64,000 nt of DNA, from positions 5,046,001 to 5,110,000 of the forward strand of contig NZ_CP029193.1 of the NCBI RefSeq assembly GCF_008642355.1, read 5' to 3'. Position 1 is the stretch's first letter. The number at the start of each line of letters is the position of its first letter. Under the pieces are notes generated by a model, which worked only from the letters and a program-made list of their open reading frames with translations, was not told the origin of the DNA and did no database searches. This document shows, one piece after another, positions 9,683 to 17,735 of this stretch. The position numbers and the translations under genes are program-made. Origin of the DNA: Streptomyces venezuelae. GTDB lineage: Bacteria > Actinomycetota > Actinomycetes > Streptomycetales > Streptomycetaceae.

Positions 9683-10336
9683 GTGGCGACGACGAAACTG
9701 GACCGGACCCGAGTGGCGCGCACCGCGCTCGACCTGCTGAACGACACGGGCCTGGAAGGGCTGACGCTGCGCGCCATCGCCCAGCGCCTCGACGTCAAGG
9801 CTCCCGCGCTGTACTGGCACTTCAAGGACAAGCAGGCGCTGCTCGACGAGATGGCGACCGAGATGATGCGGCGGATGAGCGAGGACTTCCTGTCCACGCC
9901 GGACGCCGACTGGCGGGTCGCGCTCACCGCCGCGATGCGGGGCCTGCGCGCCCACCTGCTGCGCTACCGCGACGGCGCGAAGGTCTTCAGCGGTACGCAT
10001 TACACGGACCTGTCGTACGCGGCCCCCATGGAGGCCCATCTGCGGGTCCTCGCCGGAGCGGGATTCGCGCCGGACGCGGCCGCGCGCGCCTGGGTCACCG
10101 CGTACAGCTACACGATCGGGTTCGTCGTCGAGGAGCAGGCGGCGGGCCCGGCGCCCGGCCGCGGCGAAGGCGGCTACGACCTCGCGGCGCGCGCCGAGCG
10201 CCTCGCCGCGTACCCGCTGGCCGCGGCGGCGGGCGAGGTGATGTTCCGCTCGCACGACCGCGGCTTCGAGGAAGGGCTCGCGGCGATCGTGACGGGGATC
10301 GGCGCGACGCTCGCTACTTCGACGGGCCCGGAGTGA
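9683..10336 (+). CDS. TetR-family transcriptional regulator (TetR_C1 type)
   Basis: A 217-residue repressor from GTG 9683. The N-terminal helix-turn-helix contains GLTLRAIAQRLDVKAPALYWHFKDKQALL. The rest fits the TetR class C-terminal ligand and dimer domain of tetracycline-type repressors. It is divergent from the FAD monooxygenase, which it presumably represses through the two TTAACG palindromes. Its 3' end overlaps the convergent acyltransferase gene by 23 bases. Confidence 0.87.
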   Translation: MATTKLDRTRVARTALDLLNDTGLEGLTLRAIAQRLDVKAPALYWHFKDKQALLDEMATEMMRRMSEDFLSTPDADWRVALTAAMRGLRAHLLRYRDGAKVFSGTHYTDLSYAAPMEAHLRVLAGAGFAPDAAARAWVTAYSYTIGFVVEEQAAGPAPGRGEGGYDLAARAERLAAYPLAAAAGEVMFRSHDRGFEEGLAAIVTGIGATLATSTGPE

Positions 10337-11480
10337 GGCTCCGGTTGAGGCCGTTGCGGATCAGCGGGGTCAGCCGCTCCTCGACGTACCGGTTCAGGAG
10401 CCACGCGAGGGCCAGCATGGCGACGATCGTCAGGCCGAACGTCGCGTGGGACGGCAGGCCCACGTGCCGGTGCAGCGCCTCGACCGTCACCCAGCCCAGG
10501 TGCTCGTGCACCAGGTAGAAGGGGTACGTCAGCGCGCCGGCCACGGTCAGCCACCGCCAGTTCGCCCGGTCCAGGTGCCCGAGCGCGATGAGGAGCACCG
10601 CGAGGAAACCGGCCGTGACCACCGCCATGATCCCGACGGAGGAGCGGTAGGAGAAGAAGTCCGGGTTCGGCGCGTGCCAGAGCCGGTCGACGGCGTAGTG
10701 CTGGCCGATCAGCCAGCTCACCCCGGTGATGCCCCACGCCGTGAGGTCGCGTCGGTCGCGGTGGATCAGGTAGATGCCGATGCCGCCGACGAAGAAGGGC
10801 GCGTACTCGGGCATCAGGACCAGGTCGAGGAGCGGCTCGTTCGCGGCCTCCGACATGGCCGCGGCCAGCGTCCACACGGCGCAGAACAGCACCACGCGCG
10901 CGCGGGTCGCGCCCGGCATGACCACGCACAGGGCGAACAGCGCGTAGAAGCGGAGCTCGGCCCAGAGCGTCCAGCACACGCCGAGCACCCGGTCCGCGCC
11001 CAGCGGCTGCTGCAGCATGGTGAGGTTGACCAGCGCGTCGCTCGGCGAGACCGCCGCGTAGGTGACGGCGGGCAGCGCGAAGACCGCCGTCACCAGGACG
11101 ATCGCCGCCCAGTACGACGGCAGGAGACGGGAGGCGCGGGACGCGAAGAACGAGCGCATGGGTCTGCCCCAGCCGCTCATGCAGATGACGAAGCCGCTGA
11201 TCACGAAGAAGATCTGCACGCCGAGACAGCCGTACGCGAACCACTCGCTCGCCGTCGGGAACTGTGCCTTGGGGGAGCTGCCCCAGGCCTCGGCGATCTC
11301 GCCGTCACGGCCGCCGTAGTGGTACGCGGCGACCATGAGCGCCGCGACGAGGCGCAGCCCGTCGAGGGCGCGCAGCCGCGGCTTGCCGCGCTTGGGTACG
11401 GCGGCAGCGGCCGGAACCGTACGTCGGGCATGTTCCGCGCCCGGTATGAGCTTCGGGAGCGTGGGTCCGGGAGTGGTCAT
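10314..11480 (-). CDS. Acyltransferase 3 family membrane protein
   Basis: A 388-residue protein with about ten membrane helices, of the family that O-acetylates or otherwise acylates surface sugars. Family landmarks are RALDGLRLVAALMVAAYHY, then FFVISGFVICMS near residue 90, and the R/L-rich loop FFASRASRLLPSYW. The start ATG 11480 overlaps the upstream polysialyltransferase-like stop (ATGA), so it is coupled to the polysaccharide operon. A role in decorating the nonulosonic acid polymer is inferred from position. Confidence 0.86.
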   Translation of the reverse strand: MTTPGPTLPKLIPGAEHARRTVPAAAAVPKRGKPRLRALDGLRLVAALMVAAYHYGGRDGEIAEAWGSSPKAQFPTASEWFAYGCLGVQIFFVISGFVICMSGWGRPMRSFFASRASRLLPSYWAAIVLVTAVFALPAVTYAAVSPSDALVNLTMLQQPLGADRVLGVCWTLWAELRFYALFALCVVMPGATRARVVLFCAVWTLAAAMSEAANEPLLDLVLMPEYAPFFVGGIGIYLIHRDRRDLTAWGITGVSWLIGQHYAVDRLWHAPNPDFFSYRSSVGIMAVVTAGFLAVLLIALGHLDRANWRWLTVAGALTYPFYLVHEHLGWVTVEALHRHVGLPSHATFGLTIVAMLALAWLLNRYVEERLTPLIRNGLNRSLTPGPSK

Positions 11481-12850
11481 CCGAGCGCGGTCCGCTTGAG
11501 CGAGCGCTGCACGGAGCGCGCACGGCGCGCGACGCGCCGGACGGCCGCGTTGCGCGGGATGAACGCGAGCTGCGAGGGGACGGCGCCGGGCAGGGCGAGC
11601 GCGGTGAGCCGGCGCCGCTTGAAGTAGCGCCAGGTGTGGGCGTCCAGGTTCCGGGCGAGGTAGCGCTCGGCCTCGGGGCGCAGCCGCGGATAGATCTGCG
11701 GCTGCATCGCGAAACCGACGGCCTTGAGGAGGTTCGTCAGCTCGCCGGTGCCGAGACCGGCCTCCTGTGCGGCGACCGCCGTGCCGTCGGTGATCTCGGG
11801 CAGCAGCGCGTCGACGATCGTGACGGGGACGCGGTTGCTGTTCTGGTAGGGCGCGAGGCGCTCCAGGAGGAGGTCCGTGCCGGTGCGGGCGGCGGGCAGG
11901 CCGTACAGCGCGGACGCCGTGAGCAGCGCCGTGGAGAAGCAGCCGACGACGAGCGCGGGCCGCATCCGCTGGTAGAGCACCTCGGCGAGCACGGGCGAGT
12001 CGAGCACGGTCAGCTCGACACCGATCGTCCGTGCCTCCTTCTCCAGGGCGCGCGACCAACGGGCCGGCGCCGTGGGGTGAGGCTTGAACACGACGTGCCG
12101 GTGACCGAGCGAGGCGGCGCCGCGCACCATGCGGATGTGCAGCTCCTCCTCTTCCTCGGCGGTGAGGATGGAGAGCGCGGAGAGGTACTGGCCGAGGACG
12201 AGGACGGGTGCCTCGCCGTCGGGCAGCTCCGGCAACTCCACCGGCTCCTCCGTCAGTTCGGCGAGCACCTTCAGGAACGCGTCGGTCGGTACGACCTCGG
12301 GGGCGACGCCGAACTCGGTGAGCAGGAGCGGGGTGAGCCCCGGCACCAGGTCCAGGTGGAGCAGGCGCCGCACGCGCGTGCCGACCAGCGGGTCGATCTT
12401 GTTGCGGGTGGGGCCGTAGCTCATCAGGCCGTCGGCGTAGACGTCCACGGGGACGCCCGTGAAGATCTGCGCGAGCGCGAGCGCCGGGTTGACCTGGATG
12501 GACTCGACGGCCAGCTCGATCTCGTCGTCCCCGAGGTCCCAGAGCATCCGTACGTAGCGCTCCCAGAGCACGACGTCGTCGCCGCGCGGGGCCCAGCCGC
12601 CGGGGTGGAAGGGGGCGATGGCCTCGTTCCAGGAGCGCACCTCGTCGAACCGGCCGCGCAGCCGCTCGAAGCCCGGCATCTCGTCGAGGGGCGTCGTCGT
12701 CTCGGGCGTCGCCGCGTTGTTGCTGACCAGGAGGATCCGCCGGTCGGCGGGCCCGAACCGGTCGGCGTCCAGGGCAGCGGCGAGCGTGGCGACGCCGTAC
12801 AGCGTGGACGCGAGGAAGATCTGCGTCCTGCCGGGGGAAGGGGACGCCAT
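11477..12850 (-). CDS. Polysialyltransferase-family glycosyltransferase
   Basis: A 457-residue predicted GT-B glycosyltransferase. It has the two short motifs of bacterial polysialyltransferases: an acidic-Gly motif (VDVYADGLMSYG) near residue 145 and the His-Pro motif VVFKPHPTAP near residue 270, followed by a Ser-containing CFSTALLTASALYG. The C-terminus is basic (ARRARSVQRSLKRTALG), suggesting membrane association. The start ATG 12850 overlaps the stop of the GT2 gene (TAATG), and its own stop overlaps the acyltransferase start. It probably polymerises the CMP-activated nonulosonate made by the divergent operon (inference from context). Confidence 0.8.
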   Translation of the reverse strand: MASPSPGRTQIFLASTLYGVATLAAALDADRFGPADRRILLVSNNAATPETTTPLDEMPGFERLRGRFDEVRSWNEAIAPFHPGGWAPRGDDVVLWERYVRMLWDLGDDEIELAVESIQVNPALALAQIFTGVPVDVYADGLMSYGPTRNKIDPLVGTRVRRLLHLDLVPGLTPLLLTEFGVAPEVVPTDAFLKVLAELTEEPVELPELPDGEAPVLVLGQYLSALSILTAEEEEELHIRMVRGAASLGHRHVVFKPHPTAPARWSRALEKEARTIGVELTVLDSPVLAEVLYQRMRPALVVGCFSTALLTASALYGLPAARTGTDLLLERLAPYQNSNRVPVTIVDALLPEITDGTAVAAQEAGLGTGELTNLLKAVGFAMQPQIYPRLRPEAERYLARNLDAHTWRYFKRRRLTALALPGAVPSQLAFIPRNAAVRRVARRARSVQRSLKRTALG

Positions 12851-13827
12851 TACGCGGCCACCTCCGCCGAGACCGGGCGCCGCCGCAGCCTGCGCAGCCG
12901 CGTCGCACGCTGGAGGTCCATGGAGTCGAGCGCGTCGTCGAGAACGCCCTGCGGCATCCGCTTCAGGGCGGCCGCACTCATTGACTTCAATTTCCGCGCC
13001 ACGGGTGGCTCGAACCTTTCGATGGATCCCAAATGGTGGGAGATGATCGCGCAATATGTTCGTACGGCCTTCGGCAGCAGTTCGTCCGCGTCCCGGTCCG
13101 CCGCTGTTTCCTGTACGACCTGGTCGAATGCCTTGATGAAATCGAGCTGGCGTACGTCACCGATCTGGGTCAGTGAAGAGGCGACGCCGCGCCGGTAGAA
13201 CACGCCGAGCAGACCGACCGCGGCGAAGGATTCCGCCTCGCGGTGCAGCCGCCAGATCCACGGCCTGTCCTCGGCGGTGCGCAGCCCGTCGGTGAAGTGG
13301 AGCAGTCCCGCGTCCGCGAGACGGCGGTGGTAGATGCCGGCCCAGGCGTACGCGTAGTCGACGGAGGTCGAGCGGTCGGCGGGCAGTATCACGTCGCGCG
13401 GGTTCATGACGACACCGCGCCTGCCGTGCGGGACGCGGTGCACGGAACGGGCCCGCGCGGTGCACTGCACATGGTCGGTACGGACGAAGTCGCAGCCCAA
13501 GTCCTCGATGGCGGCGACGAGTCGGCTGAAATACCCGGGTGCGAGCCAGTCGTCGCCGTCCAGGAAGGTCAGGTACTCGCCGCGGGCCGCGTCGAGTCCC
13601 GTGTTGCGGGCGGTCGCGAGGCCCCCGTTCGTCTCATGGCGGAGGTGGACGGCGCCGGGAAGCTCCCGCGCCGCACGCTCCAGGATGTCCGGGGTCTCGT
13701 CGCGCGAGCAGTCGTCGACGAGAATGAATTCGAAGTCGTCACGTGCGTTCGCACGCAGACTCCTCAGAGTGTCGGGCGCGTATTGCTGCACGTTGTAGAA
13801 CGGCACGATGACGGAGAGCTTAACCAC
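12850..13827 (-). CDS. Family 2 glycosyltransferase
   Basis: A 325-residue GT-A enzyme from GTG 13827. The N-terminal KLSVIVPFYNVQQYAPDTL, the nucleotide-binding ILVDDCSRDETPDIL and NGGLATARNTGLDAARGEY and the DxD-type motif FLDGDDWL at about residues 85-92 are canonical. The C-terminal third is basic and specific to this subgroup. It is the first gene of a three-gene leftward operon with overlapping stops and starts. It probably adds a linker or repeat sugar to the surface polymer. It shares a 198-base promoter region with the divergent glycosyltransferase gene. Confidence 0.87.
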   Translation of the reverse strand: MVKLSVIVPFYNVQQYAPDTLRSLRANARDDFEFILVDDCSRDETPDILERAARELPGAVHLRHETNGGLATARNTGLDAARGEYLTFLDGDDWLAPGYFSRLVAAIEDLGCDFVRTDHVQCTARARSVHRVPHGRRGVVMNPRDVILPADRSTSVDYAYAWAGIYHRRLADAGLLHFTDGLRTAEDRPWIWRLHREAESFAAVGLLGVFYRRGVASSLTQIGDVRQLDFIKAFDQVVQETAADRDADELLPKAVRTYCAIISHHLGSIERFEPPVARKLKSMSAAALKRMPQGVLDDALDSMDLQRATRLRRLRRRPVSAEVAA

Positions 13828-14025
13828 GTGGGTGACGTTAGGTGTCGGCCCGTCATTCGTGTCGACCCGCAGCGGTATGCCAGGTGAACGACGTGTGGCG
13901 GAATGGTTAACCGGGCCGCCAGGGAGGCATTTCCCGGGCCGATTCGCCATTCGTCGGCATGCTGTTAACCGTTTGTTGCACCTGAGTTGGGCCGCGAATC
14001 GAAATGCCTTCCTAGCGTCTGGGAC
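13828..14025. promoter_or_regulatory. Bidirectional promoter region of nonulosonate cluster
   Basis: 198 bases, less GC-rich than its flanks, between divergent operons. It contains GGTTAACC (13905-13912) and GTTAACC (13964-13970), and a third TTAACC lies at 13820-13825 inside the leftward gene start. CCTAGCGT at about 14011-14018 is a plausible -10 for the rightward operon. The regulator is unknown. Confidence 0.45.
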
Positions 14026-15375
14026 GTGCAAGGAAGTCATCGAAACCCGCTGCGGGTCGCCGTACTCGCCGACTCCGATACGCGATGGAAATGGGGCGCT
14101 CTCACCGCGAACCGCATCGTATCGGACAGTCGGCTCAGCGGCTTCCTGCTCCGCGGCCGGGCCACTCCCACCCCCCGGCAGCTCGACGAGGTGGGCGTGC
14201 GCGCCGATGCGCTGCGCGAGGTCACCGCCGTCGAGTTCCTGCGCGAGATGGAGCGGGACGCACCCGACGTGATCGTGCTCGCCCTGGTGGGCGGGGCGGT
14301 CCAGGCGGTGCTGCACGGACTCGCCCGCATCACGCAGGACGCCCGCCTCACGGGTGGCCCGGCGCGCCGCTCCGTCGTCGTCACCGGCTATGTCGGCGTC
14401 GTCTACGAGAAGCTCGCCGACGGCCTCCTCCTGCGGCACGGCGCCGACGTCGTCCTCGCCAACTCGCGGCAGGACGCGGAACGCTTCCGCGCGGTGTACG
14501 AAGGAGTGGGCGCCGACGCGTCCGCGGTGACCGAGGCGGCGCTGCCGTTCCTCGGCGGAGCCCCGTACGACGAGCGCGACCGGCGCGACGGAGACGACCC
14601 CTACACCGTCGTCTTCGCCGCCCAGCCCTCCGTCCCCGAGACCGCCGCGCACCGCACCTACCTCCTGCGCCGCCTCGCCGAGCACGCCCGCATGCACCCC
14701 GACCGCGAGGTCCTGCTCAAGCTGCGCAGCAAGCCCGGCGAGCACACCACGCACATCGAGGAACTGCCCTACCAGAAGCTGTCGCAGCGCCTCGACGGCG
14801 GCCTGCCGCCCAACTGCCGGCTCGTGTACGGGCACATGGGCGAGGTCCTCGACCGCACCGACCTCCTGGTCACCGTCAGCTCCACGGCCGCCCTCGAATC
14901 CCTGCACCGCCGCATCCCCACCGCCGTCCTCACCGACCTCGGGGTGCGCGAGGCGCTCGGCAACCACCACTTCACCGGCTCCGGCTGCCTCGCCTCCTGG
15001 GACCAGCTGGACGCGGGCCACCTGCCCGTGCCCGACGAAAGGTGGCTGGCACGGCAGGGCGTCGCCGCCGACGGAGCGTACGAGAACGCCTTCGACGCGG
15101 CACGGGAGCGGGTCGCCGACCTCCTCGACACCGCGGCCGCGGGCGGCCTCCCGCCCATCGCGCCGTACTACACGCCCGCCACGGCCGGCGGCTACCTGCC
15201 CGGCATCCTCGCCCGCCACCACCTCGGCCCGGACGGCGCCCCGCTGCCGGGCGCCCCCACGGGCGACAAGGACCCCGGCCCCGTACGGCAGATCGTGCGC
15301 CGCGCCGCCCGCGGCGCCTACCGCCACGGAGTGCAGCGCGTGGCCCCCGTCATCCGCCGGATGGGCGAGCTGTGA
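14026..15375 (+). CDS. Putative glycosyltransferase of the nonulosonate cluster (DUF6716-like)
   Basis: A 449-residue protein from GTG 14026. It opens with LRVAVLADSDTRWKWGALTANRI and contains a nucleotide-sugar-like GT-B layout: VVVTGYVGVVYEKLADGLLL, ADVVLANSRQDAERF, VLLKLRSKPGEHTTHIEE and a serine-rich TVSSTAALESLHRRIP loop near residue 290, which resembles the phosphate-binding serine motif of polysialyltransferase-type enzymes. I recall this family as DUF6716 but cannot confirm it. It is the first gene of a four-gene rightward operon with the CMP-sugar synthetase and synthase, so it probably uses CMP-nonulosonate. Confidence 0.75.
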   Translation: MQGSHRNPLRVAVLADSDTRWKWGALTANRIVSDSRLSGFLLRGRATPTPRQLDEVGVRADALREVTAVEFLREMERDAPDVIVLALVGGAVQAVLHGLARITQDARLTGGPARRSVVVTGYVGVVYEKLADGLLLRHGADVVLANSRQDAERFRAVYEGVGADASAVTEAALPFLGGAPYDERDRRDGDDPYTVVFAAQPSVPETAAHRTYLLRRLAEHARMHPDREVLLKLRSKPGEHTTHIEELPYQKLSQRLDGGLPPNCRLVYGHMGEVLDRTDLLVTVSSTAALESLHRRIPTAVLTDLGVREALGNHHFTGSGCLASWDQLDAGHLPVPDERWLARQGVAADGAYENAFDAARERVADLLDTAAAGGLPPIAPYYTPATAGGYLPGILARHHLGPDGAPLPGAPTGDKDPGPVRQIVRRAARGAYRHGVQRVAPVIRRMGEL

Positions 15376-15401
15376 GCCCTCACCCCTTCCAAGGAGCCCC
15401 C

Positions 15402-16730
15402 ATGTCCCACCCCGGCCCAGCAGGTACGCAGGCCCGCCGCGTGCTCGCCGTCATCCCCGCCCGCGGCGGCTCCAAGGGCGTACCGGCCAAGAACCTCGCC
15501 CCCGTCGGCGGCGTGCCGCTGGTGGCCCGCGCCATCCGCGCCTGCCTGGCCGCCCGGCTCGTCACCGACGTCGTCGTCTCCACCGACGACCACGTGATCG
15601 CCGAGGCCGCCCGGCACGCGGGTGCCGAAGTGGTGCTGCGCCCCGCCGCGATCGCCGGGGACACCGCGACCAGCGAGGCCGCCGTGCTGCACGCCATGGA
15701 CGCCCACGAGGCGCTGCACGGCAGTGCCGTGGACGTCGTCCTGCTCGTGCAGTGCACCAGCCCCTTCCTCACCGCTGAGGACGTCGACGGGGTGGCCTCG
15801 GCGGTCACCGAGCACGGCGCCGACACCGCCGTCACGGTGGCGCCCTTCCACGGCTTCATCTGGCGCGACGCGGCGGACGACGCCACGGAGGACGGCACCG
15901 GTCTGCAGAAGGGACTCGGCGCGCACCACACGGACTCCGTGGGCGGCACCGCGACCCTCGCCAACTCCACCCGGACCCGCGGCGGCTACGGCGTCAACCA
16001 CGACAAGTCGTTCCGTCCGCGCCGCCAGGACCGCCCCCAGGACCTCCTGGAGACCGGCGCCGCCTACGCCATGGACGCGGCGGGCTTCCGCACCGAGAAG
16101 CACCGCTTCTTCGGCCGCACCGAACCCGTCCGCACCGACCCGGCCCGCGTCCTGGAGGTCGACGACCCGCACGACCTCGCGCGGGCCCGCGCGCTCGCCC
16201 CGCTCTTCGACGCGGACCTCCCCGAAGGCGACGCCGCCCTCCCGACCGCCGCCGACATCGACGCGGTCGTCCTCGACTTCGACGGCACCCAGACCGACGA
16301 CAGGGTGCTGATCGACTCCGAGGGACGGGAGTTCGTCTCCGTGCACCGCGGCGACGGACTCGGCATCGCGGCCCTCCGCAGGAGCGGCCTGAACATGCTG
16401 ATCCTGTCCACGGAACAGAACCCGGTCGTCGCCGCACGCGCCAGGAAGCTGAAGCTCCCCGTGCTGCACGGCATCGACCGGAAAGACCTCGCACTGAAGC
16501 AGTGGTGCGAGGAGCAGGGCATCGCTCCCGAGCGCGTGCTCTACGTCGGCAACGACGTCAACGACCTCCCGTGCTTCGCCCTCGTGGGCTGGCCCGTGGC
16601 GGTCGCGAGCGCCCACGACGTCGTACGCGGCGCCGCACGCGCGGTCACCACCGTCCCCGGTGGTGAGGGCGCGATCCGAGAGATCGCCACCTGGATCCTC
16701 GGCCCCTCTCTCGACTCCCTCCACAGTTAA
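15402..16730 (+). CDS. neuA: CMP-nonulosonate (sialic/Kdn-type) cytidylyltransferase fused to KdsC-like HAD phosphatase
   Basis: A 442-residue two-domain enzyme. Residues about 8-235 form an N-acylneuraminate cytidylyltransferase: VLAVIPARGGSKGVPAKNL at the nucleotide-binding loop, then VVVSTDD and QCTSPFL. Residues about 285-430 form a HAD phosphatase with VVLDFDGTQTDD, the STEQN motif and YVGNDVNDLPCF. It activates a nine-carbon acid with CTP. The phosphatase half keeps both catalytic aspartates and could dephosphorylate a nonulosonate-9-phosphate. An AAGGAG site lies 6 bases before ATG 15402. Length and order match the animal CMAS layout. Its neighbour is the NeuB synthase. Confidence 0.88.
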   Translation: MSHPGPAGTQARRVLAVIPARGGSKGVPAKNLAPVGGVPLVARAIRACLAARLVTDVVVSTDDHVIAEAARHAGAEVVLRPAAIAGDTATSEAAVLHAMDAHEALHGSAVDVVLLVQCTSPFLTAEDVDGVASAVTEHGADTAVTVAPFHGFIWRDAADDATEDGTGLQKGLGAHHTDSVGGTATLANSTRTRGGYGVNHDKSFRPRRQDRPQDLLETGAAYAMDAAGFRTEKHRFFGRTEPVRTDPARVLEVDDPHDLARARALAPLFDADLPEGDAALPTAADIDAVVLDFDGTQTDDRVLIDSEGREFVSVHRGDGLGIAALRRSGLNMLILSTEQNPVVAARARKLKLPVLHGIDRKDLALKQWCEEQGIAPERVLYVGNDVNDLPCFALVGWPVAVASAHDVVRGAARAVTTVPGGEGAIREIATWILGPSLDSLHS

Positions 16731-16743
16731 GGAATTTCCTGCC

Positions 16744-17697
16744 ATGAGCAACATCACCTCCATCGGCGCCAACTCCCGCCTCCGCCGCTTCGGTTCGAAG
16801 ACGGCCGGTCCCGGTCAGCCCGTCTACATCACCGGCGAGATCGGCATCAACCACAACGGCGACCTGGAGAACGCGTTCGCGCTCATCGACGTGGCCGCCG
16901 ACGCGGGCTGCGACGCGGTGAAGTTCCAGAAGCGCACCCCGGAGATCTGCACGCCGCGCGACCAGTGGGACATCGAGCGCGACACCCCCTGGGGCCGCAT
17001 GACGTACATCGACTACCGCCACCGCGTGGAGTTCGGCGAGTCCGAGTACCAGGCCATCAGCGAGCACTGCGCCAAGCGCGGCATCGACTGGTTCGCCTCC
17101 CCGTGGGACACCGAGGCCGTCGCCTTCCTGGAGAAGTTCGACCTGCCCGCCCACAAGGTCGCCTCCGCCTCGCTCACCGACGACGAGCTGCTCCGCGCCC
17201 TGCGCGCCACGGGCCGCACGATCATCCTCTCCACCGGCATGTCGACCCCGAAGCAGATCCGCCACGCGGTCGAGGTCCTGGGCAGCGACAACATCCTGAT
17301 GTGCCACGCCACGTCGACGTACCCGGCGCAGGCGGAGGAGCTCAACCTCCGCGTCATCAACACCCTCCAGGCCGAGTACCCGAACGTGCCGATCGGCTAC
17401 TCCGGCCACGAGACGGGCCTGCAGACGACGCTCGCCGCCGTCGCCCTCGGCGCCACCTTCGTCGAGCGCCACATCACCCTCGACCGCGCGATGTGGGGCT
17501 CCGACCAGGCCGCCTCCGTCGAGCCGCAGGGCCTGACCCGCCTCGTCCGCGACATCCGCACCATCGAGGCGTCCCTCGGTGACGGCGTCAAGAAGGTCTA
17601 CGAGTCCGAGCTCGGCCCGATGAAGAAGCTGCGCCGCGTCGCGGGCGTCGTGGCCGAGGCCGAGACCGCCGCGGACACCGAGCCGGTCGCGGTCTGA
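16744..17697 (+). CDS. neuB: NeuB-family nonulosonate synthase lacking SAF domain
   Basis: A 317-residue TIM-barrel enzyme that condenses phosphoenolpyruvate with a hexose or N-acylmannosamine (or its 6-phosphate) to a nine-carbon acid. Landmarks are YITGEIGINHNGDLENA, CDAVKFQKRTPE, LSTGMSTPKQI, MLCHATSTYPAQAEELNLRVI-type residues (positions about 180-200) and GYSGHETG. It ends shortly after the barrel (about residue 290), whereas classic NeuB has about 350 residues with a C-terminal antifreeze-like SAF domain that closes the active site. It starts 13 bases after the neuA stop with an AAGGAA site, so it is in the same operon. Confidence 0.87.
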   Translation: MSNITSIGANSRLRRFGSKTAGPGQPVYITGEIGINHNGDLENAFALIDVAADAGCDAVKFQKRTPEICTPRDQWDIERDTPWGRMTYIDYRHRVEFGESEYQAISEHCAKRGIDWFASPWDTEAVAFLEKFDLPAHKVASASLTDDELLRALRATGRTIILSTGMSTPKQIRHAVEVLGSDNILMCHATSTYPAQAEELNLRVINTLQAEYPNVPIGYSGHETGLQTTLAAVALGATFVERHITLDRAMWGSDQAASVEPQGLTRLVRDIRTIEASLGDGVKKVYESELGPMKKLRRVAGVVAEAETAADTEPVAV

Positions 17698-17735
17698 GCA
17701 CGCGGCCCGCATCAACGGGAGACGGACACACGACG

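Noticed and set aside
12850..15327. 825-codon frame joining the GT2 protein to upstream sequence
   Set aside because: The GT2 fold starts at GTG 13827 with a normal strand KLSVIVPF. The upstream portion is antisense to another cluster gene.
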